A stretch of 64,000 nucleotides of DNA from Algoriphagus lacus (GTDB taxonomy: Bacteria > Bacteroidota > Bacteroidia > Cytophagales > Cyclobacteriaceae): assembly GCF_003583985.1 (NCBI RefSeq), contig NZ_QXML01000001.1:1-64000 (forward strand), in the 5' to 3' direction. The number at the start of each line of letters is the position of its first letter. Position 1 is the first letter of the stretch. Shown here one piece after another: positions 1 through 8,024 of this stretch. The position numbers and the translations under genes were made by a program. The notes beneath the pieces were generated by a model. It searched no databases, had not been told where the DNA came from, and saw only the letters and a list, made by a program, of their open reading frames with translations.

Positions 1-1431
1 TGTCGCAGTCACACTTGCTCCCGGAGCCAAAGGCCCGTTAACCGGAGCAATTCCCGCAATCTTGTCGTCACTCACACTGAACGGTCCGGCCAACGTCACG
101 TTTCCGCTGTTAGTGATCACGTAGTCGTACGTAATGATATCCCCTACCGCATCGTATGGACTGCCTGATTTGATCTGCTTGTCCAAAGTCAACGCCGGTG
201 TCTGGGTCAGGCTCTGAATGTCGTCATCTATAGCAGAAACAGTTGTTCCCAAAGCCGTGCCGGACACTGTCGCAGTATTTGTAAAAGTCCCAGCATCAAT
301 ATCTGCTTGGGTTAAAACATAAGTAGCTGTAAAAGTAGAATTATCGACCACCCCAGGGGCTAAGCTTGCTATCGGTCCTCCCGAAACACTAACTTTTGGA
401 TCTATTAAAGAAATGCCAGAAATACTAACAGTACCAGTGTTTTCAATTGTAAAAACATAGGTGATTTTATCGCCAGAATTTTGAATTCCATCATTATTGA
501 AATCGGAATATGTTCCATTCTTCTCCAATGAAATTGAACAAGTATTAACAATCACCGTCTTTGTAATTGTTTTTGGACTTGAAACAGGATCATCCACAGT
601 CAGAGTTACTTCATATGAACCCGCTGCTGCATAAGTATGAGTTGGGTTTTGAAGATTAGAAGTCGAACCGTCACCAAAATTCCAGCTCCAAGTGTAGCTT
701 CCAACTTCTCCTCCAGTTGATTTGTCAGTAAAACTAACATCAAAGTTTTCGCAGGAAGTCGAATAATCAAAATTGGCTACTAAAGGGGTTTTAACAATAA
801 ATCCTGGACCTTTGAAATCGCACTGTGCATTTCCTGCAGTTGGTGGACAGGATTTATCATCAGAGTCAGCCTTACCTGTCTTCCAGGTCTGGTATATGTT
901 TTTTATTTCTATTTTATCTCCATAATTCCAGGTAAAGTCACTCACCCTTAATTGGTCACCATTTTCTATGTTGATGGTATTCCCTAATTGATCTTCATAA
1001 ACAATACATTTCGCTTGAGTTCCCCCTTGCAATACATCATTTATGTAAAGATCATATTGCACATGGAGGTTATAGCCGTTACCGCTAACATCAAATGTGG
1101 CCCAAATTTCCCCTTCAATTGGTGTTCCCAATGGCGTACCATCCAAGTCTCCAGGTAAAATAACCCCACCACCCTTATATCTGAACTCAACCGCGACAAC
1201 CTGAAGGTTATTTTGCGGACAGGCTGGTGGGTTAGCCGGATCTATGAGAAATGGAGTGGTTGGGGAAATTATAGTTGAATTTTGTGCACGAACGGCCCCC
1301 TGCACAAAAAAGAAAATCAGGAAAAGCCAGAGCATTACCTGTCTGACAAATCCTGTATCTCTCATTAACCCCTTGAAAAATCCACTTTTAGGTGGCCGGG
1401 GGTTGGTCTGACAATTGGATAAGTTGTCCAT
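1..1431 (-). CDS. Secreted surface protein with PKD and DUF7507-type repeats (N-terminal part)
   Basis: The frame is open from an ATG at 1431 to the window edge, 477 codons without a stop, so the 3' part lies outside. A hydrophobic run at about residues 32-48 (LWLFLIFFFVQGAVRAQ) is a signal peptide. A second ATG at 1365 gives a more usual signal-peptide length and may be the true start. A PKD domain lies at about 215-290 (WNFGDGS, then THTYAAAGSYEVTL). Around 297 and 412 begin two similar blocks of about 100 residues (SLEKNG / ITYVFTIENTG and LTLDKQ / ITYDYVITNSGN), the pattern of DUF7507/DUF11 repeats. Such proteins are large secreted or cell-surface adhesins, often exported by the type IX system in gliding Bacteroidota. 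That export route is inferred, since the C-terminal sorting domain is not visible. Confidence 0.8.
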   Translation of the reverse strand, partial: MDNLSNCQTNPRPPKSGFFKGLMRDTGFVRQVMLWLFLIFFFVQGAVRAQNSTIISPTTPFLIDPANPPACPQNNLQVVAVEFRYKGGGVILPGDLDGTPLGTPIEGEIWATFDVSGNGYNLHVQYDLYINDVLQGGTQAKCIVYEDQLGNTINIENGDQLRVSDFTWNYGDKIEIKNIYQTWKTGKADSDDKSCPPTAGNAQCDFKGPGFIVKTPLVANFDYSTSCENFDVSFTDKSTGGEVGSYTWSWNFGDGSTSNLQNPTHTYAAAGSYEVTLTVDDPVSSPKTITKTVIVNTCSISLEKNGTYSDFNNDGIQNSGDKITYVFTIENTGTVSISGISLIDPKVSVSGGPIASLAPGVVDNSTFTATYVLTQADIDAGTFTNTATVSGTALGTTVSAIDDDIQSLTQTPALTLDKQIKSGSPYDAVGDIITYDYVITNSGNVTLAGPFSVSDDKIAGIAPVNGPLAPGASVTAT

Positions 1432-1919
1432 ATCGTTGAGAATTTTAATTTTCGAGCTAGTAAATGTTTTGCAATAGCTTACTTTTTGATCTTTCTAAAC
1501 CGCATTTTCGATTTTACTTAGGCTTTTACTCTGCCTATTCGAATTACAGCCACCTTTTTTTCAGTCTGTTTACTCTAAAAATGAACTCCAATCTAATATT
1601 ACCCGCCTAACCTATTCAGTTTACAGATACATTTCAGTTGTAAAAATACATTTTTTTGTTTTTCATAAACAAAGGATTTACAAAAAAATTTATTTGTAAT
1701 GCAATTTTTTTAATACGAAATGAATAAAATTTGATTCAAAAGCAATTTTTGTTTAGGTTTTTAGAGTTTTTATTAAACAAAATCGATTACTTTTTTAATG
1801 ATTGACCTTTGTCAAATAAAGTTCATCGAACACTGTTCTTTCTTTTGGTGCTTCTTAACTTGTTGCTGTGAGAGCCTGACTTCTTTAAGCCAGATTTAAA
1901 AAGCCCTATCTGATTTACC
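1432..1919. other. AT-rich intergenic region, no gene seen
   Basis: About 490 bases between the divergent surface-protein gene and the aldehyde dehydrogenase. It is strongly AT-rich with many T and A runs, and it has no convincing coding frame. It presumably holds the divergent promoters, but I see no clear TTG/TAnnTTTG pair or hairpin. Confidence 0.5.
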
Positions 1920-3353
1920 ATGCCCCATTTCCCAATAAATTCCAACTCTTCACTTATTACAAATGCATTTGAATCCCAACTGAAGACTTCTTTACATTGG
2001 AGAAAATCTACTGCTGAAGAACGAATAGCTCGTTTGAAAAAAATCGGAGCATGGATCAAAGACCATCAGAAGGAAATCAGAAAAGCGCTTTGGCAGGATT
2101 TTAAAAAACCGGAAGCAGAGGTTGATCTTAGTGAAATTTTCCCGGTGACTTCAGAAATCAACCATGCCGTAAAAAATCTCCAATCATGGATGAAGGCAAA
2201 ATCAGTCTCCACTCCGCTTCCTATGATCGGTACCACCGGAAAAATCCACTATGAACCAAAAGGAAGAGTTTTAATCCTGGCCCCTTGGAATTTCCCATTT
2301 AATCTGACAGTGGGGCCATTGATATCTGCAATTGCTGCTGGTTGTACCGCGATAATCAAACCATCAGAAATGTCCTTACACACTTCAGCGTTGATATCCG
2401 ATATGATCAAAGAGCTGTTTGATCCTTCAGAGGTAGCTGTTTTCTTGGGAGATGTGGAAGTTGCCAGTAATCTGCTTGAGTTGCCTTTTGACCATATATT
2501 TTTCACTGGTAGCCCTGCAGTTGGAAAAATTGTAATGAAGGCGGCTTCCGCACACCTCACATCTGTAACGTTAGAGCTTGGCGGAAAGTCACCTGTGATT
2601 GTAGATCACAGCGCCGATTTGGATGATGCAGCAGCAAAAATCATCTGGTCCAAATTTGTAAACTGCGGACAAACTTGCATCGCTCCTGACTATCTGTTGG
2701 TCCCTGAAGATAAGTTGGAAGAATTCCTCATGAGAGCCAAAGTCTATTTGCAAAAGTTCTATGATCCTGCATTTAAGGGTATTGAAAAAAGCCCTGATTA
2801 TGCCAGAATAATCAACTCCAAGCACCACAAGCGACTAAATAGCTATCTCACCGAGGCGTTGGAAAAAGGAGCGAAATTGGAGTTTGGTGGAAATACGAAT
2901 GAATCCACTTGTTATTTGGAGCCAACCTTGATCTCAAACATCTCAGAAGACATGACCATTTTTCAGGAAGAGATTTTTGGCCCAATTCTTCCGATTTTGA
3001 CTTACAGGAATTTAAACGAAGCCATTGAATTAGTTAATTCCAAGCCAAAACCTTTGGCACTTTACTTTTTTGGAAACAACTCTACACATTCCAAGAAAGT
3101 GCTAACTGAAACAAGCTCCGGAAACATGGTAGTCAATGACTGTGTCCTTCACTTTCTTCACAATGACCTTCCATTTGGCGGTGTGAATAACAGTGGAATC
3201 GGAAAAGCTCATGGATACTATGGATTCCTGGCCTTCAGTAATGAAAAAGGGATCCTTAAGCAACGGGTTGGATACAACAACGTTACTTTACTCAGACCGC
3301 CATACGGTATGAAAACAAAGCAAATAATTGCATCGTTAATAAAATGGTTTTAA
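1920..3353 (+). CDS. Aldehyde dehydrogenase, ALDH3-like
   Basis: NAD(P)-dependent oxidation of an aldehyde to the acid; the substrate cannot be told from sequence. The 477-residue length fits the class-3 type. Visible landmarks are PWNFPFNLTVGPL near 122, KPSE with Lys147, FTGSPAVGK near 195, ELGGKSP with general base Glu219, NCGQTC with nucleophile Cys253, EIFGP, and the C-terminal HNDLPFGGVNNSGIGKAHG typical of ALDH3 members. No membrane anchor is apparent, though the tail ends in aromatic and basic residues. It starts at ATG 1920 without a clear ribosome-binding site, which is usual in this phylum. The esterase gene follows 3 bases after its stop, so the two are probably co-transcribed and may act on related lipid or ester substrates (inference). 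Confidence 0.93.
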   Translation: MPHFPINSNSSLITNAFESQLKTSLHWRKSTAEERIARLKKIGAWIKDHQKEIRKALWQDFKKPEAEVDLSEIFPVTSEINHAVKNLQSWMKAKSVSTPLPMIGTTGKIHYEPKGRVLILAPWNFPFNLTVGPLISAIAAGCTAIIKPSEMSLHTSALISDMIKELFDPSEVAVFLGDVEVASNLLELPFDHIFFTGSPAVGKIVMKAASAHLTSVTLELGGKSPVIVDHSADLDDAAAKIIWSKFVNCGQTCIAPDYLLVPEDKLEEFLMRAKVYLQKFYDPAFKGIEKSPDYARIINSKHHKRLNSYLTEALEKGAKLEFGGNTNESTCYLEPTLISNISEDMTIFQEEIFGPILPILTYRNLNEAIELVNSKPKPLALYFFGNNSTHSKKVLTETSSGNMVVNDCVLHFLHNDLPFGGVNNSGIGKAHGYYGFLAFSNEKGILKQRVGYNNVTLLRPPYGMKTKQIIASLIKWF

Positions 3354-3356
3354 GCT

Positions 3357-4211
3357 ATGAAGCAGAATATTTTTAAATCCTTCACTTTTAGTACGTTCTT
3401 TTTACTCCTTTTAGCTTCTTCCTGTTCCTCAGATAATGAACCGGATTTTCTTGCGGCAAGGGAACTCCAGAATGAATCCTATGGAAATGATCCAAAACAA
3501 AAAATGGATGTTTATTTGCCAGCCGGAAGATCTCCATCCGAAACGCCACTCCTTATATATATACACGGAGGAGCGTGGATAGACGGGGACAAGAGTGAGT
3601 TTTTACAGGTAAAACCGCTTTTGGAAAAGGAATTTCCGGGATACGCTTTTATTTCCTTGAATTACCGCCTTTACGATTTTGCAACTGGAAGAAATGGGAT
3701 TTTGGACCAAGAGCAGGACATTATTTTGGCATTCAATTCCATCGAAAATCAATTGGCTGACTGGAATATTTCTGATAATATCGTACTCGCAGGTGCCAGT
3801 GCAGGTGGCCACTTGGCCCTTCTTCATGCATTAAAAAACAACAATTCTGACCTAAAAGGGGTCATCGCTTTTTTCCCTCCAACAGATCTAACAGAACTCT
3901 ATAAGTTCAATAATCTGACAGCTTTAGGTTTAGGAGCGGTTTTGGGTGGCACCCCAAGCACTGCAGCGTTGAACTACCAGATAACCAGTCCGGTAAATTT
4001 CGTGGACCCTATGGATGTTCCAACCATTTTTTTCCACGGAGATGTCGACACGGTAGTTCCCATCAGCCAAAGTGAGCTTTTGAAAGCTGCATTCCAAAAT
4101 AAAGGTGTTAGGCATCAATTTACTAAAGTGCCCGGCCAGGGTCATGGATTCACCATGACAACCAATGAGGAATTGATCAGACAAGCTAAAGAGTTTATAG
4201 GGGAGTTTTAA
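3357..4211 (+). CDS. Alpha/beta-hydrolase lipoprotein (esterase/lipase-like)
   Basis: A hydrolase of the carboxylesterase/BD-FAE type, 284 residues. The N-terminus is a lipoprotein signal with lipobox LASSC (Cys23), so it is likely membrane-anchored outside the cytoplasm. The oxyanion motif HGGAW is near 70, the nucleophile elbow is GASAGG with Ser148, the acid is Asp231 in HGDVDTVVP, and the base is His263 in GQGHGF, so the catalytic triad is complete. It lies 3 bases downstream of the aldehyde dehydrogenase and ends just before a hairpin shared with the convergent sigma-factor operon. The substrate is unknown: short-chain or polysaccharide esters are plausible, but nothing here decides it. 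Confidence 0.88.
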   Translation: MKQNIFKSFTFSTFFLLLLASSCSSDNEPDFLAARELQNESYGNDPKQKMDVYLPAGRSPSETPLLIYIHGGAWIDGDKSEFLQVKPLLEKEFPGYAFISLNYRLYDFATGRNGILDQEQDIILAFNSIENQLADWNISDNIVLAGASAGGHLALLHALKNNNSDLKGVIAFFPPTDLTELYKFNNLTALGLGAVLGGTPSTAALNYQITSPVNFVDPMDVPTIFFHGDVDTVVPISQSELLKAAFQNKGVRHQFTKVPGQGHGFTMTTNEELIRQAKEFIGEF

Positions 4212-4216
4212 AGAAA

Positions 4217-4238
4217 AACCCCGACAATTGCCGGGGTT
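4217..4238. terminator. Terminator hairpin between convergent genes
   Basis: Arms AACCCCG (4217-4223) and CGGGGTT (4232-4238) around an 8-base loop. An A-run on the left gives a U-tract for the minus-strand operon; the plus side has only a mixed T-rich tail. It lies between the esterase stop and the end of the sigma-partner gene. Confidence 0.75.
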
Positions 4239-4249
4239 ACCATTTCATT

Positions 4250-4483
4250 TCAGACTTTTTGAAGTCCCTTAGAATGAGCCATTGATTTGATGGCTTTTAC
4301 TACTTTTTCCGAAGGTTGCAGGCGAACCTGGTCCAATTGCTCTATCGTGCTCAGCATCTCCACATAATCTTGCATCAAGGCATCGTCGCTTTGCAAGGCT
4401 TGCATCAAGAGTTCTTGTTCTACCTCCGGCATTTCCTGATAGATGTATCTTACCAGGTCATTTGGGGTAAATGGTTTTATCAT
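4250..4483 (-). CDS. Small protein overlapping the ECF sigma gene, possible anti-sigma partner
   Basis: A 77-residue soluble protein from ATG 4483; a TTG six bases upstream would add only two residues. It has no zinc-binding cysteine/histidine pattern and no membrane segment. It reads as an acidic helical protein (NDLVRYIYQEMPEVEQELL, then EKVVKAIKSMAHSKGL). Its first 26 bases overlap the end of the sigma-factor gene, indicating translational coupling. Small acidic proteins in this position are common in Cytophagales and resemble the N-terminal helical part of anti-sigma factors, but the function is not established. An anti-sigma or sigma-modulating role is inferred from position only. Confidence 0.65.
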   Translation of the reverse strand: MIKPFTPNDLVRYIYQEMPEVEQELLMQALQSDDALMQDYVEMLSTIEQLDQVRLQPSEKVVKAIKSMAHSKGLQKV

Positions 4484-5060
4484 AGGCAATATTTAATTGT
4501 TTCATCTTTTTCCTGAGGTGGATCAGCGCATAGCGCATTCTTCCCAAGGCAGTATTGATACTGACACCAGTCTGATCGGCTATTTCCTGAAAGCTCATCT
4601 CCAAGTAATGGCGCATGACCAATACTTCTTTTTGAGCCTCCGGAAGTTCCTCAATAAGTTTTTTGACCATTTCCAGTGTCTCTTCTTTCACTTTGTGATC
4701 CTCCACAGAGGTTTCTGCAAACTGAAGGGAATTGAACACATTCGATCCATCTTCCATCAAAATGGTTGGATAACGTTTCGCTTTCCGAAAATGATCAATT
4801 GCCAGATTGTGGGCAATCCGCATCAACCAAGGCTGAAACTTCCCTTCTTCGCTGTATTTATCAGAGTGAATCGTCTGCACAACTTTGACAAATACATCCT
4901 GAAGCAAATCTTCAGCAACATCCTGATCCTTAACGATCAGGAAAATTGTGGTGTAAACTTTACTTTGATACCGATCTACTAATACATCAAATGCAGCTTG
5001 GCTGCCATTTCGATACTGAGCTATCAACTCGCTGTCCTGAGGACCTATTTGCTTACTCAT
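4458..5060 (-). CDS. RNA polymerase ECF-type sigma factor
   Basis: A group-4 sigma-70 factor of 200 residues, which directs core polymerase to a specific promoter set. Region 2 is visible as FDVLVDRYQSKVYTT, the core-binding DVAEDLLQDVFVK, and WLMRIAHNLAIDHFRKAKR. Region 4 is ELPEAQKEVLVMRHYLEMSFQEIA followed by the helix-turn-helix TGVSINTALGRMRYA. I prefer ATG 5060 (MSKQIG) over a TTG 21 bases upstream because the N-terminus then matches the usual length. It overlaps the next gene by 26 bases. The stimulus is unknown; no transmembrane anti-sigma gene is adjacent. Confidence 0.92.
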   Translation of the reverse strand: MSKQIGPQDSELIAQYRNGSQAAFDVLVDRYQSKVYTTIFLIVKDQDVAEDLLQDVFVKVVQTIHSDKYSEEGKFQPWLMRIAHNLAIDHFRKAKRYPTILMEDGSNVFNSLQFAETSVEDHKVKEETLEMVKKLIEELPEAQKEVLVMRHYLEMSFQEIADQTGVSINTALGRMRYALIHLRKKMKQLNIAYDKTIYPK

Positions 5061-5407
5061 TTTAAGTTGGTTTATGAACAACGTAGAAGTTTAAGCCATA
5101 GTATCAGGTTAGAGTGAAAGAATTGTAAAAGTTGGGTAGCGGTTCAAAGATTACTCTAGGATTCCAATCTAACGCGTTTTTTTTTGATTTGTCAAGTAGC
5201 AATCCAAATTCAAAAGGAACTTTGGAAAAAATCACCAAATCAAATTTTAATTGCTGCGATTAATAACCCAGGCAAATTGAACTGCCAATGTTTATGCCAA
5301 AAAATGTTAAAATACAACCATTGGTTAATTGTTTTAAGACCAGAAATACCCCAAAAAATTCGACTCAATCATTACCTTCGTAATCTGATCAAGTAATTAG
5401 CATAGCA
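5061..5407. other. Intergenic region between divergent genes, no gene accepted
   Basis: About 350 bases of AT-rich sequence. A 70-codon plus-strand frame at 5184-5396 has low-complexity, non-conserved-looking composition and is not accepted as a gene. TACCTTCG at 5373-5380 matches the Bacteroidota -7 element TAnnTTTG at seven of eight positions and could serve the DUF3127 gene starting at 5408. Confidence 0.4.
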
Positions 5408-5752
5408 ATGGATTTAAGTGGAAAAATAATCACCCAACTACCTGAAGTAGGAGGAAGTTCGAAAAGTGGAAATGCCTGGAGAAAACAGGAATATATTTTA
5501 GAGACTGGAGGCCAATATCCAAAAAAGGTTTGCTTATCCGTCTGGGGTGATAAAATTGAACAATTTGGGCTGAAAGTCGGGGAGCAAGTAACCTTGGGTA
5601 TCGATGTGGAAAGCCGTGAATACAACGGAAGGTGGTATACTGAGGTGAAAGTCTATAAAGTAGACCGAACTCACGGTGGAATTGGACCTTCCGAAGGGCC
5701 GGAGGTCGATACTTTTTACTCTGAAAGCGAAGAAGACAAGCTTCCTTTTTAA
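5408..5752 (+). CDS. DUF3127 family protein with SSB-like acidic tail
   Basis: A 114-residue protein recognised as DUF3127, a family mainly of Bacteroidota, in both phages and chromosomes, with a predicted OB-fold (GKIITQLPEVGG, WRKQEYILETGGQYPKKVCLSVWGDKIEQF, VTLGIDVESREYNGRWYTEVKVYKV). The function is not established. The C-terminus is acidic and ends EEDKLPF, close to the DDDLPF tip by which bacterial SSB recruits partner proteins; the ssb gene in this window ends that way. This suggests, but does not prove, a nucleic-acid-binding role connected to the SSB interactome. A gene for an unknown acidic protein follows after 37 bases, probably in the same transcript. Confidence 0.85.
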   Translation: MDLSGKIITQLPEVGGSSKSGNAWRKQEYILETGGQYPKKVCLSVWGDKIEQFGLKVGEQVTLGIDVESREYNGRWYTEVKVYKVDRTHGGIGPSEGPEVDTFYSESEEDKLPF

Positions 5753-5789
5753 AATAATTAGTACAATGTTTTTTTAACTTAACTTTTCG

Positions 5790-6242
5790 ATGTGGGAAGA
5801 TTTTGATGAAAATGAGGAGGATGATGAAAGTGAATTTGATCCGAAAGCAAATCGGGATCAAATTTACTCCCATCCTTTAATGAAGAAATCGAATGAAATC
5901 GTATCGCTTACGCATGCGCTTGTAGGTAGTCTTGATGAAGCGCGAAAAGAACTATACGGGGGCATGATGATGGAGGATGCAATGGTAATCAGCGCCAAAT
6001 TTGCAGGGGCTGAAGGAGTAAACGACTTCATCCTCAAGATGGAAAATGCTACGATTATGAAAGTTCACGCCCGCCATCTAAACTCAATGACTTACCAACT
6101 TGCCATTGAGGAAACTCATGCAGAAGATCATTTGAATTTGCTAAGAGAAGCAATATCAGAATTCCGAACACTATTTGTAGAATGGGTTCGGGGTTTTGAT
6201 TCCTCAGAGAGGATAGATGATGGTTGGGGTCTATTCGTTTAA
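5790..6242 (+). CDS. Unknown acidic helical protein
   Basis: I do not recognise this 150-residue protein. The first 18 residues are almost all acidic (DFDENEEDDESEFD). The rest looks all-alpha and soluble, with HPLMKKSNEIVSLTHALVG, a central ISAKFAGAEGVNDFILKMENA, and a C-terminal amphipathic stretch (DHLNLLREAISEFRTLFVEWV). It has no signal peptide, membrane segment or cysteine. It sits 37 bases after the DUF3127 gene and ends before a strong bidirectional terminator, so the two likely form an operon. Coding character is good, and it ends cleanly ahead of the terminator; the function is open. Confidence 0.75.
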   Translation: MWEDFDENEEDDESEFDPKANRDQIYSHPLMKKSNEIVSLTHALVGSLDEARKELYGGMMMEDAMVISAKFAGAEGVNDFILKMENATIMKVHARHLNSMTYQLAIEETHAEDHLNLLREAISEFRTLFVEWVRGFDSSERIDDGWGLFV

Positions 6243-6257
6243 AAATTAGCTAAAAAA

Positions 6258-6288
6258 AAAAAGCGAGACTTATTCAGTCTCGCTTTTT
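6258..6288. terminator. Bidirectional terminator overlapping the end of the RNase E/G gene
   Basis: A 13-bp stem, AAAAAGCGAGACT (6258-6270) with AGTCTCGCTTTTT (6276-6288), and loop TATTC. The arms end in A-runs and T-runs, giving a U-tract in both directions. The stem contains the last codons of the minus-strand gene. Confidence 0.9.
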
Positions 6289-7841
6289 ACTTGTAGTTCG
6301 ATTTCTTCACCAGATTCATCGAGGAATCTGTATTCCGTCACAGGTAGAGAAGAATCTCTGATCAGTTTTATCCATTTGTAATACTTGAAAAACCACTTAA
6401 CCCGCTGGCTAATCAGGCCTTGGGTAAAGTATGCATGCAGGTAGGGATGCAGCCCAATTTGAATTTTTGCCACGTTTTGGATAGTGGCAAGATGCTCCAG
6501 ATCATGCTCAAGCTTATCGGCGATCAGGATTGAGGCCTGTATCTTGCCGGTGCCGTTGCAGGCAGGGCAAGTCTCTTTGGTCACAATGTTGACCTCAGGA
6601 CGTACTCGCTGCCGGGTGATTTGCATGAGACCAAATTTGCTTAGCGGCAAAACGGTATGCTTGGATCGGTCTGTTTTCATCTCCGACATCATCGCATCGT
6701 AAATGACCTTTTTGTTTTCGGCCCTTTTCATGTCGATAAAATCGACAACGATGATTCCTCCCATGTCTCGGAGGCGGAGTTGTCTGGCAATTTCTTTAAC
6801 TGCAACCAGGTTCGTCTTAAGTGCTGTAGACTCTTGGTCACTTTCTTGGTTGGATTTATTGCCACTGTTAACGTCAATGACGTGCAGAGCCTCAGTGTGT
6901 TCAATGATGACATAGCCGCCTTGAGGCAAGCTCACTGTTTGTCCAAACAAGCTTTTGATTTGCTTTTCGATTCCAAAACTTTCAAAGAGCTTGACTTTAC
7001 CGTTGTAAAGTCTGACAATTTTTTCTTTTTCAGGGGCTATTGACCTGATGTAGGATCTGATCTGATCGTAGGTGGACTCTTCTTCTACGGTGATTGCGTC
7101 GAATGATTCGTTGAGCAGGTCCCTGATAAGTGAGGAAGCCATACTCATCTCTCCGATGATTTTGTCCCGGCTCTTGGCTTTCAGCAATTTCTTCATTCCT
7201 TCTTCCCAGGTATCGAGAAGATTTCGAAGGTCTTTATCAAGTTCCGTCACGGACTGCCCTTCAGCCACTGTTCGGATGATTACTCCGAAATTGGCAGGTT
7301 TGATTGAATTGATGAGTCTGAGAAGCCTTTTGCGTTCATCGTTGCTTCGAATTTTCTTGGATACATTGACTGTATCTGAAAAAGGCACAAGCACGAGGAA
7401 CCGCCCGGGCAGAGAGAGCTCGCAGGAAAGTCGGGGGCCTTTGGTTGAAATTGGCTCTTTGACGACCTGAACCAACACCTGATTGGTCTTGGCTAAGACT
7501 TTTTCGATTTTACCGATTTTGTCTATTTCAGGCTCGTTTTCGAAGCCTTTCAGCAGATAGCTATTGTAGTTGTTGTTCCTCACCATTTTGGTGAATTTGA
7601 ACAAGCTGTTGACATTTGGGCCGAGGTCCTGGTAATGAAGAAAGGCGTCTTTCTCATAACCTACGTCAATGAACGCAGCATTGAGTCCATTGACGATCTT
7701 TCGGACCGTACCCAGATAAATGTCACCTACTTTAAACTGATTGTCCATTCCTTCGGAATGAAGCTCTACCAGTTGCTTATCATGCAGCAGGGCAATCCGA
7801 CTTCCGTTCTGAGCAGAATCGATTAACAATTCCGTACTCAA
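6270..7841 (-). CDS. rng: Ribonuclease E/G family protein
   Basis: An endoribonuclease of the RNase G/E type, 523 residues, for rRNA processing and mRNA decay in the cytoplasm. An S1 RNA-binding region near 37-75 (VGDIYLGTVRKIVNGLNAAFIDVG, then KDAFLHYQDLG) is followed by the catalytic core with DVNSGNKS and DFIDMKRAENKK, which carry the metal-binding aspartates, and the zinc-link TKETCPACNGTGKI. The length matches RNase G rather than full RNase E; no scaffold tail is present. The start is TTG 7841: the N-terminus (STELLIDSAQNGSRIALL) begins where family members begin, and no in-frame ATG lies close upstream. A tiny ribosomal-protein gene lies immediately upstream on the same strand. Confidence 0.93.
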   Translation of the reverse strand: MSTELLIDSAQNGSRIALLHDKQLVELHSEGMDNQFKVGDIYLGTVRKIVNGLNAAFIDVGYEKDAFLHYQDLGPNVNSLFKFTKMVRNNNYNSYLLKGFENEPEIDKIGKIEKVLAKTNQVLVQVVKEPISTKGPRLSCELSLPGRFLVLVPFSDTVNVSKKIRSNDERKRLLRLINSIKPANFGVIIRTVAEGQSVTELDKDLRNLLDTWEEGMKKLLKAKSRDKIIGEMSMASSLIRDLLNESFDAITVEEESTYDQIRSYIRSIAPEKEKIVRLYNGKVKLFESFGIEKQIKSLFGQTVSLPQGGYVIIEHTEALHVIDVNSGNKSNQESDQESTALKTNLVAVKEIARQLRLRDMGGIIVVDFIDMKRAENKKVIYDAMMSEMKTDRSKHTVLPLSKFGLMQITRQRVRPEVNIVTKETCPACNGTGKIQASILIADKLEHDLEHLATIQNVAKIQIGLHPYLHAYFTQGLISQRVKWFFKYYKWIKLIRDSSLPVTEYRFLDESGEEIELQVKSETE

Positions 7842-7903
7842 AATTTTGTCTTAATAATATGTAAATGAACGTGTTGTTATAAAATGGCAAAAGAAGAAGT
7901 GGA

Positions 7904-7993
7904 TTACTTCTTCTTATGTCTGTTTTTTCTAAGTCTCTTCTTACGCTTGTGCGTAGCGATCTTATGTCTTTTTCTTTTCTTACCGCAAGGCAT
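7904..7993 (-). CDS. Very small basic ribosomal protein (AURKAIP1/COX24 domain, bS22/mS38-like)
   Basis: A 29-codon frame from ATG 7993 to TAA 7904. After MPCGKK it is almost wholly lysine, arginine and histidine (KRKRHKIATHKRKKRLRKN). This composition and arrangement match the short AURKAIP1/COX24-domain proteins annotated in Bacteroidota, related to mycobacterial bS22 and mitochondrial mS38, which bind rRNA of the small subunit. It lies between the RNase E/G gene (62 bases downstream) and a TPR gene (31 bases upstream) on the same strand. It is below usual gene-calling cut-offs. The family assignment is from memory of the pattern. Confidence 0.82.
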   Translation of the reverse strand: MPCGKKRKRHKIATHKRKKRLRKNRHKKK

Positions 7994-8024
7994 AGTTTTT
8001 AAATTTTAAGGTGTGTAACAATAA

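Noticed and set aside
5184..5396. A 70-codon plus-strand frame upstream of the DUF3127 gene
   Set aside because: Composition is atypical, it has no recognisable motif, and it lies in an AT-rich promoter region.
6484..7470. Several plus-strand frames of 70-132 codons opposite the RNase E/G gene
   Set aside because: Antisense shadows of a conserved enzyme whose full domain set is visible on the minus strand.
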